64,000 bases of DNA from NCBI GenBank assembly GCA_014529385.2, contig CM043954.1, positions 97,242,247 to 97,306,246 of the forward strand, in the 5' to 3' direction. The position numbers and the translations under genes were made by a program. The notes below the pieces were generated by a model. It made no database searches. It had not been told where the DNA came from and saw only the letters and a list, made by a program, of their open reading frames with translations. Positions within the stretch are counted from its first letter, which is position 1. Every line of letters begins with the position of its first letter. The DNA is from Adiantum capillus-veneris. Its lineage: Eukaryota > Streptophyta > Polypodiopsida > Polypodiales > Pteridaceae. Below are positions 57,501-64,000 of this stretch, piece by piece.

Positions 57501-58472
57501 CTAATGTTGTATGTTGATGACATGTTGATTGCAAGTGCTAACATGCAGGACATCAAAGACCTAAAAGAGGAGCTGTCCAAATCTTTTTCAATGAAAGATT
57601 TAGGTGCTGCAAAGAGGATACTTGGTATGAAAATATCAAGGGACAGGACGAAGAAAACAATAAAGCTATCTCAAGAAGATTACATCAAGAAGGTACTAGA
57701 AAGGTTTGCAATGCAAAATGCAAAACCAGTTTCTACACCTTTGGCTGGTCATTTTAAACTAACGAAGGATATGTGTCCAAAGACACAAGAGGAGATAGCC
57801 TATATGTCTAAAGTTCCATATGCTGCAGCGGTAGGTTCTCTAATGTATGCTATGGTCTGGACAAGGCCAGACATTGCACATGCAGTGGGAGTTGTGAGTA
57901 GGTTCATGGACAACCCAGGTAAAGAGCATTGGCAAGCTGTGAAGTGGATACTTAGGTATCTAAAAGGGACAACAACAAATGCTTTGTATTTTGGAGGAAC
58001 TGATATTTTTCTAGAAGGGTATGCTGATGCAGATATGGCAGGTGACAAAGATACTCGAAGGAGCACTATTGGCTATGTGTTCACGGTTGGAGGCATAGCA
58101 GTAAGCTGGGCTTCAAAGCTGCAGAAAGTGGTTTCACTTTCTACCACGGAAGCAGAGTATGTAGCAATGACGGAGGCAAGCAAAGAAATTCTGTGGCTTC
58201 ACAGATTCTTAGAAGAGCTTGGATTCAAACAAGACAATTGTGTCTTGTACAGTGATAGCCAAAGCGCTATCCATCTTGCGAAGAACTCAGCCTTTCATTC
58301 AAGGACAAAGCACATTGAGGTGAGATATCACTTCATACGCACTCTTTTGGAAGAGGGACAACTAAAGCTAGGAAAGGTGCATACAAGTGAAAATCCTGCA
58401 GACATGTTTACAAAGGTGGTCAACAAGGAGAAGTTGAGCTTTTGCTCATCTTCAATCGGCATTCAAGGATAA
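54591..58472 (+). CDS. copia gag-pol polyprotein, intact
   Basis: 1293 residues from ATG 54591 (MAEEGKLKIEKFNGKNYQHW). Approximate domains: gag 1-230; zinc knuckle CWNCGKKGHVKKDC at 233; protease IVDSGASFH at 288; pre-integrase VWHYRLGHMSAKGM at 417; integrase catalytic residues in HSDVWGP (480), LRSDNGGEY (542) and NGISERMNR (577); RT from about 805 with WELVELPKGKRALQNKWVYK, RLVVKGFSQKKGIDFNEIFS and active site YVDDMLIAS at 973; RNase H with GYADADMAGDKDTRRSTIGY (1143) and LSTTEAEYVAM (1183). All catalytic residues are present. One oddity: DVNTAFPHGDLEEE has Pro where copia RTs usually have Leu. Makes and integrates the element's cDNA. Confidence 0.95.
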   Translation: MAEEGKLKIEKFNGKNYQHWKMQIEDYLYQKDLYLPLGGLAKKPATMADEAWIVLDRKALGTIRLSLASMVAFNVSEMKTTEDLMKSLYDFYEKPSASNKVFLMKRLFNLKMSENGSVAEHLNDFNTNISQLRSVKINFDDEVRAVLILSSLPDSWDSLVMAVSNSISGTNTLKFDDVVGVLLSEEMRRRSTGESSSAALSVETRGRPKERFKNQKGRDRSRRSKSRTKSVLECWNCGKKGHVKKDCWSKKKKETESQDNKPTSEVNVAGKVEQDALILSLDNVSNSWIVDSGASFHERPHKQHFQDYTKGNFGYVYLGDDEACEIVGKGTVSVKTANGNEWKLKDVRHVPSLRKNLISTGQLDDEGHNIAFGNKRWKISKGSLVVSKGEKVGTLYLCTVSTQPSACAATTEVDSVVWHYRLGHMSAKGMQILQTKKLLPGLKEVDLEFCENCVYGKQKRVKFQKSGNERKNKKLELVHSDVWGPASTPSLGGSLYYVTFIDDATRKTWVYVMKNKSDVFSIFQRWKAFVENETGTKVKCLRSDNGGEYCSQAFESFCASNGIRRQRTTPRTPQQNGISERMNRTIMERARSMRLHAGLPLELWAEAVSTSVYLINRSPSTALDGGVPEEAWTGKPVNYAFLKVFGCEAFMHIDRSLRSKLDAKSKKCFFIGYGEGDFGYRLWNPEDGKILRSRDVIFNEQNMYKDYLERKQTKETGDEYMELEDSEDSRTANGDNVQQRQPNEEPQPIPRRSTRASRPPERFVPSFNHLLISDSGEPESYEEAMQHESKEEWTKSMQVEMDSLHHNQTWELVELPKGKRALQNKWVYKIKEEEGGKKRYKSRLVVKGFSQKKGIDFNEIFSPVVKINSIRLVLSLVAAHDLNLEQMDVNTAFPHGDLEEEIYMLQPKGYEVKGKQKMVCRLKKSLYGLKQASRQWYLKFDRWMLDHGFTRCNSDHCVYTKNLGDGKFIILMLYVDDMLIASANMQDIKDLKEELSKSFSMKDLGAAKRILGMKISRDRTKKTIKLSQEDYIKKVLERFAMQNAKPVSTPLAGHFKLTKDMCPKTQEEIAYMSKVPYAAAVGSLMYAMVWTRPDIAHAVGVVSRFMDNPGKEHWQAVKWILRYLKGTTTNALYFGGTDIFLEGYADADMAGDKDTRRSTIGYVFTVGGIAVSWASKLQKVVSLSTTEAEYVAMTEASKEILWLHRFLEELGFKQDNCVLYSDSQSAIHLAKNSAFHSRTKHIEVRYHFIRTLLEEGQLKLGKVHTSENPADMFTKVVNKEKLSFCSSSIGIQG

Positions 58473-58522
58473 GAAGCCAGAATGGAAAGCAGTCACAGGT
58501 TTGGTTTGGAGATCATCAGTCT

Positions 58523-58535
58523 CCAAGTGGGAGAT
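58523..58535 (+). other. polypurine tract of copia-C
   Basis: CCAAGTGGGAGAT directly before the 3' LTR, the usual plant copia form. Confidence 0.85.
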
Positions 58536-59309
58536 TGTTAAGTATGGAGCCCGATTTACCCTTGTAATTTTCAGTGGTAAAAGCGCAAATTTGTAAGGCC
58601 CCCATTATGAGGAGAAGCCATCGTGCGTGAAGGAAAATCACTCACCGGAAACCAAAATTTTCACGGACAAGAATCAGGGGCAACTTTAAAGGCCTCGGGG
58701 GCGGAGGCCCCCGAGACTTTTTTTTTCGCCGGAATATTCTTTTTCGCCGGAATATTATGGCCGGACGGCGGCCGGAAAGTGGTCGGAAAACAACCGGTCG
58801 GTTGGCCGGTGGTCGGAAGTCAATGGCCGGTGGCCGGTGGCCGAATTCAATGGCCGGTGGCCGAATTCAAAAGCGGACTTGTCTTCTCAAGGGCGGCCAC
58901 ACATGGGCGGATTGGAGGGTCCGATTTGGACTTATTCCCACAAGGGAGGCTACACATGGCTGTCTCTCATAAGAGAGGGCAGCCCTTTTGGCCTATAAAA
59001 GGAGGTCATTTCTACACACATTTCATAGTGTGAAGTTGATGCAACAAGGTGAGTGTGAGGTGGTGAGAGTGAAGCAAGGCGGGAGCTCCATTAAGGGTAT
59101 AATCCCTTTGTAAATTACTTCTTGTTTTGAAGTACTAAAGCCATTGAGTGGCTACTTTCCCGTGGACGTAGCCCACATTGGGTGAACCACGTATATCGTG
59201 TGTACTCTCTCTCTCTCTCTCTACTCTATAATCTCGTGTATGTAAATCTGTCTTTCTTAATTAAGTAATCTACTCAATTATCTATTTAGCTACGTCTTAT
59301 TTCCTAACA
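58536..59309 (+). repeat. 3' LTR of copia-C
   Basis: 774 bp, offset exactly 4792 from the 5' LTR with no difference seen. Confidence 0.95.
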
Positions 59310-60009
59310 CCTTGACTCCTTCAAGCTTTGCGGATCCCTGCTCCGTGCTTGATTCTCCAAACCTCTCAAGATTCCTTCTTGAGTACAAGGTGGGTTGTGC
59401 ACGCTGGGGCTCTGATCTTGTGGATCCGCTCCGATCAAGCCCCGTGATCTGTCTCCTACACAAAATCTACAATCATCGCAAAGCTTTGAGATTCGCGATT
59501 TACAATCATCCGCTCCCGATTTGAAAACGACCGTGAGGACCAAGCTACCAAGATTGTCGAAAGGGGAAATGCGTGCATACGATCATTACAAATATCTGAT
59601 ATCAGTTGAAGAGTGCCTATATGCGAATGCGTGCGTGCATGGTGTGGATGTGATCCAGTGTGTACATGCGAGAAGGGGAGAGAGAGAGAGTAGACGTTGT
59701 GTGTGGATGGAGCAAGACTAAAAAATGAGCTACTCCTTATTCTTGGAATATGTACAAGAATAAGGTGAGTAGTGAGCGGGCGCCCATAGTCTGGGTGATC
59801 GGGCAAGGCATACATACCTTTACCCCTACATGGACTATATGTCTTTTGAGTTTAATCCATTTTGGTTATTTGTGGGATAAAACACCAATGTACAGTGCCA
59901 TATATACCTATAAAAAAAGGTGTTTCTAAAAGAAAAAATAGGTCTATCATGTGTTCTTTCATGTGTGCTACTTATGTACATGTTAGTGTGCTACTTATGT
60001 GCTTAACAT
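59310..60009. other. flanking DNA, no gene
   Basis: Right flank of the copia-C insertion. No coding signal. 59838-60005 leads into the copia-D relic. Confidence 0.5.
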
Positions 60010-62130
60010 GTGTCCTACAAAAGCTTTGCAATCTATGACTCCTTATGAAGCATGGCATGATAAGAAGCCATCTACTGATCACATGCACATTTTTGGTAGT
60101 TTGGCTTATGTAGCTTTGTTGTTTGGCTTATGCTTTGATGCCACAAATGTAGTATAGAAAACTTATGTAGCTTTTTTGTTTGGCTTATGCTTTGGTGCCA
60201 CAAATGTAGCATAGAAAATCAAATGATAAGGCTATTAAATGCATCTTTGCTGGTTACAATACTAAAATCAAAGGTTACAAGTTATATCATCCAAGAAAAA
60301 AATTTATATTGGTTTCACAAGAGGTGGAAGATTTTGTTTAGCCTTTGTTATCATGTACCAGAGACAGTAATGTAAGCTCAAAGGACATTTATAACACATT
60401 GTTGCTTCTTTTTTATGGTGGAAACTCGAAGGTAAATTCAATTGAGGAAAATGTATAGCCACTGGGGGGTTCTCAAAACATTACCGATGAGCTTGTACTT
60501 ACTTGATAAAGATGTACATGATGTACTTGATGAGGAAAGGGCTAAGAATGAGTAGGCTAGAGGTATGAAAAAATGGCTAGTGCATACTTTGCATGATAGT
60601 AAATTGGTTCCAACTATGTCTAGTTGTACGCGTCCAGGTTCTCACCATGCATCTTATGCATCAAATTGTTATGTGTTTGGTTGTTTCTAGTTTATGTAAT
60701 GTGGAGGAATCTTTGTCTTTTGATAAAGCAAAAAATGCAAAAAAATAAAATTTTTGCTATGCGATCAAAATATGATGTACTTATAGAAAATTACTAGCAA
60801 AAAGTCCATTGCTATGAAGTGTGCTACAATTTGAAACATAAGCTGAATGGTGAGATTGATCTCTATGAGGTTCGACTTGTTGCAAAAGGTTATGTAGAGT
60901 AGAAACACATAGATCATGAAGAGACTTTTGCTCCCACTTCTTGTATGACTATTTCTCATTTTCTATGTGCATTGGAGGCTCACTTTGGATGAGATGTACA
61001 TCAATACAACATTGTTGTTGCTTTCCTTAATGATGATTTATTTGAGGAAGTTTGTGTAATTTAGTCTTGTGGTTTTGTAAAGAAAGGACAAGAAGATAAA
61101 GCATGCAAACGTAAGAAATCTTTGTATGGGTTGCAGAAATCTCCTCATGCTTGGTTAAACGGGGATTTTGTAATACTCCAGTAGAAAGCACTTTTCATGT
61201 AAAGCAGACGGAGATGTATTTCTCATCGTTGTTCTATATGTAGATGACTTTTGATTATCGGCTCCAATGAGACATATATTGTTGAATGTAAGGTGGATTT
61301 GAATGCTCCTTTCAAGATGAAAGAATTGGGGCTCTTGCATCATTACTTGGGCATACAATTTAAGCAGTGTGATGGTGGCATTGTCTTCGATCAAAGAAGC
61401 TACATAGACACATTACTATGTAAGTTTGGACTTGAGGAATGCAAGCCTATTGTGACTCCCATGAACATGTTTCAAATTAATTATTCATGATGATAATGAT
61501 TTGCCAATGTCATTCTTTATCAAACTGCTATTGGATGCCTTATTTATGTATAAAATACAAGGCATGATATTCAGTTTGCAGTCTCACAGGTCAACGCATT
61601 TATGCATGGCCCAAGATCTATCATTGGTAGGCTGTCAAGAGTATTTTTCTCTACTTGAGTGACAATTTACATATTGGCTTGTTTTATCCCAAGGGGGGAT
61701 AATAGCCACTAGATTTACATGATTTTTTGGACTCAGATTGGGCTAGTTGTTATGACACGCGAGTGTTAACAAGTGGTTTTTATTTCATGCTCGGTAGTTC
61801 ATGCATATCATGGTTGTACAAGAAGCAACCTATTGTGGCCACTTCGAATTGTGAAGCTAATTACAATGCATGCAATATTCACAGCTACGGATGAGTCTGT
61901 ATGTCTTAGATGACTTATGGTTGATTTGGGTGTTTAAAACGACACTGCCAACATCATCTACACTAAGAGTCAGAGCATATCAGCAGTTGCTATGAGACCC
62001 ATATGTCATGCTCGCACAAATCACGTTGAGATGTATTATCGCTATGTTAGAGAGAGACTCTCAATCGAAGAGATTATCTTGGCTTATGTGCTAGCACAAG
62101 ACAACCTTGCAGATATGTTCGGGTGAAAGA
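60010..62130 (+). pseudogene. heavily decayed copia pol relic (copia-D)
   Basis: Integrase C-terminal trace (MTPYEAWHDKKPSTDHMHIF, GSLAYVAL) at 60030-60110. RT traces: YEVRLVAKGYVE, ETFAPTSCM, KKSLYGLQKSPHAWLN (60860-61160) and a better part at 61251-61490 (FKMKELGLLHHYLGIQFKQC, RSYIDTLLCKFGLEECKP). RNase H traces: SSCISWLYKKQPIVATSNCE (61790) and DNLADMF (62100). Many stops and shifts. The YVDD box lies in a damaged zone near 61235. Same strand as copia-C but unrelated in detail; its 3' end matches copia-B. Confidence 0.75.
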
Positions 62131-62420
62131 ATATTAAAGTGATTTTTTTGTGTGCTAGTTAGCATATTCATCTCAAAAACTTGGATGCATGGTAAAATTT
62201 TCACAAATAATATCAAACTTTCTCCGAGTTTTTACATTTGGAATCCTTGTTTCAGGAGCTTTCTGCCTATATATCATGCATCATAGATCTTAGAGGTCTA
62301 CCTCATGTTATTGTTCTAGCTAGCATATGTAAAAATTGTGCTAAATATCATTATCTCGGATTCATGTCACTTTAACAAACTTTCACCTATTCACAAAGGC
62401 ATTGCCTTGTGAGAAGTTTG
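62131..62420 (+). repeat. copia-D 3' non-coding block
   Basis: Homologous to the reverse complement of 47460-47750. Starts ATTAAAGTGATTTTTTTGTG and contains GTGCTAGTTAGCA. Beyond 62420 the match is lost; 62421-62900 shows no gene. Confidence 0.65.
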
Positions 62421-62910
62421 AAGCTTTCTGCAAATATTTGGGCTTGCTTCCCTTTGTGGATTGATCATGCACACAAGGCATGGTACTTCCCTATAGATTA
62501 TGTGCTAGCTCTTATTCGCCACATCACTCCTAGGGGGTATTTGTCATTGTATATATGTAGTAGTGATGTATGTGAATAGACATAAGATTGTTGGGGTATT
62601 TATTTTCTCACCAGGAGTGTTCTTCCACCATGCATTGTATAGACACCCATCATTCTAGGGCTAACTTATCTTTCCAATGTGCACTAAAAACTATACTCTC
62701 TCTTGTGTGCCTTGAGCTTTTTCATCTTGTCCAAGCTATATGTGTTTCCGAAGAACCCTATTTCCAATACCCATGGCTCATAAAGAGAGAAACTAAATGT
62801 TCATTTGTGGATTTGTTGGCTTCATCATCTTTGAGCTTACCATCATCCATCTCATCATGGTAATTATCCTCCTCACCAAGATTGACTTTGGTGAGACTTG
62901 AATCATCAAT

Positions 62911-63420
62911 TTATCTCTCCTTTGTCTCATCCTCATCCAAAGTAGTAGGTGCGAGAGGGTTGAAGATGGTCTCCACTTCACTAGTAGAAAAAATGGTTCT
63001 CCCATGAGGTGTTACTGGAAGTACAAACCAAAATTTTGTTTGTGAATTGATGGGATATAGATGACCTATAGAAGATAAGTTCAAAGTGAGTGACATAAAT
63101 AAAGGTAAATAAGGTAATCAACCACTTACTTCCTCACAATTACGTGGAAAATCTAAGCTATTGTACCTCCCCATGTGATGCACACTAGAGTTCACCATGT
63201 AGAGCCCATTCTCAGGTCCTCTAGACACATTTGAAAACCACTTTCACTAGAAGATGAATGTACAAAATTTCTAAAATCAACCTTTACTATTATTTTAATA
63301 ATCCCATGGTACCTTGCTTCATCACCATTTGTGTCAAAGTTGCCCATGATGCCACAACCCATGGTGGTTGGATGCTCATCAATGTGGTGTGTGTAAAAGT
63401 GTTGACCCTTTGAACACATA
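62911..63420 (-). pseudogene. probable CACTA transposon fragment (DUF4216-like)
   Basis: The minus strand reads GQHFYTHHIDEHPTTMGCGI, then NGDEARYHGIIKIIVKVDFR, which resembles the 'G.RF.T...TQNSGV...YYG.I.EI.EVDF' region of DUF4216 in En/Spm-CACTA elements. After a gap, NSLDFPRNCEE is followed by a GTAAGT...CTATAG stretch that could be an intron, then VIYIPSI and, one frame over, SQTKFWFVLPVTPHGRT and the acidic TTLDEDETKE. The resemblance is by memory of the family. No TIR or transposase core is seen. Confidence 0.38.
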
Positions 63421-63542
63421 GAGCTAAAGGAAAGGCACTATAGAATATAAAAGTATACAAGCAATTACAAAGAAATAGCTAAGAAAAACTATACAATATG
63501 GTTTAAGCATATGAGTACTCTAACTTTAGTACACAAACTCAT

Positions 63543-64000
63543 TGGAATGAGCTAGTCTCTTCAAGTAGCTATTCTAGTGTTGGAGTTCAGAGCTAGTTGT
63601 GAATTCAGGTAATTCAGATCCAGTGCCTATCAGATCAGACAGCTGGAACCGAAGTACTGGACTGGAACATAGAACTGAACTAAGACATAATACTAAACTA
63701 AAAAGCCTAAAGACTTGAATACTGGAGTTAATAATGTATATTCAAATCAATATGCATAATAGTACAAGATAAGCATTAAAGTACAAATGGCTCCAAGCCC
63801 AAAAGGTTCCCACGATTAATACAAGAACTTCAGAGAGAAGTATAGAGGCTAACAACAGTACATGACAACCAACCCGCAACCAACTAACCTTTTATAATGT
63901 GTAATGGGTCCTATTTATAGGGTTGTGTAGAGTTACTATAGTAATTACTACAGTTACTGCACATCGGATACTTCTAGAAGTTATCATCAATAATTCCTAA
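63543..64000 (-). repeat. D-family LTR running off the right edge
   Basis: Starts TGGAATGAGCTAGTCTCTTC and follows the D LTRs in order: TCTAGTGTTGGAG, CAGACAGC, ACTGGA, AATACTGGA, a tiny GAGAGA (about 63832), TAATGGGTCCTATTTATAGG, TAGTAATTACTACAGTTACT, CTTCTAGAAG. Clearly diverged from both D LTRs. An associated internal region would lie beyond the window if it is a 5' LTR of a minus-strand copy, or it may be solo. Confidence 0.7.

Larger units (their letters stand above)
53744..59309 (+). mobile_element. complete young Ty1/copia element (copia-C)
   Basis: 5,566 bp with two 774-bp LTRs that show no difference in my reading, a perfect 5-bp duplication, an initiator-Met primer site, one uninterrupted gag-pol frame and a polypurine tract. 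Nothing visible is missing for autonomy. Identical LTRs mean insertion very recently on an evolutionary scale. The RT and RNase H wording is that of common plant TNT1-like copia elements. Confidence 0.95.
53739..59314 (+). other. target-site duplication of copia-C
   Basis: CCTTG at 53739-53743 and CCTTG at 59310-59314, perfect 5-bp copies flanking the LTRs. Confidence 0.93.

Overview
The window looks like repeat-rich nuclear DNA of a land plant. I find no rRNA, tRNA, CRISPR array, bacterial operon or convincing host gene. Almost every recognisable coding stretch belongs to a transposable element: plant Ty1/copia and Ty3/gypsy elements, two Mutator-like elements carrying SWIM zinc fingers, a probable CACTA fragment and a LINE-like fragment. 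Long (GA/CT)n microsatellites are unusually frequent. The mix, including a gypsy element with a fungus-like polymerase, suggests a large-genome plant, possibly a seedless vascular plant. That last point is a weak inference.

Layout. 1-3.95 kb: 3' part of a Tat-type gypsy element (+) with a second, archaeal-type RNase H. 3.95-10.49 kb: decayed copia element (-), split by a 2.4-kb TIR element (5.75-8.19 kb) that encodes a SWIM-finger transposase relic and a small intact unknown ORF. 10.5-15.96 kb: non-coding DNA with CT arrays. 15.96-24.39 kb: gypsy element with both LTRs (-), decayed, with unusual RT and integrase. 24.4-27.5 kb: LINE-like scrap, microsatellites, two GC-capped fold-back hairpins and AT-rich DNA. 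27.56-30.77 kb: second SWIM-finger transposase relic (+) with a recognisable 82-bp intron. 30.78-46.2 kb: one gypsy element (C, -) split by a complete 11.1-kb gypsy element (D, 32391-43469). Removing D and one copy of the near-perfect 5-bp duplication rejoins C's reading frame exactly. D carries about 3.7 kb of additional sense-strand coding sequence between integrase and its 3' LTR. 46.9-48.6 kb: internally deleted copia relic (-). 48.6-53.7 kb: non-coding DNA with a 32-bp perfect palindrome. 53744-59309: complete, apparently very young copia element (C-copia, +) with LTRs that look identical, a perfect CCTTG duplication and an uninterrupted 1293-residue polyprotein. 60-62.4 kb: decayed copia relic (+). 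62.9-63.4 kb: probable CACTA (DUF4216-like) fragment. 63.54 kb to the end: start of another D-family LTR.

The genes do not form a cellular pathway. They are layers of transposon insertion of different ages: the 53.7-kb copia element is the youngest, D intermediate, and most others old and broken. The least explained parts are the extra ORFs of D, the two-gene TIR element at 5.7-8.2 kb, and the hairpin cluster at 26 kb. All family assignments come from reading motifs by eye; no database search was possible.
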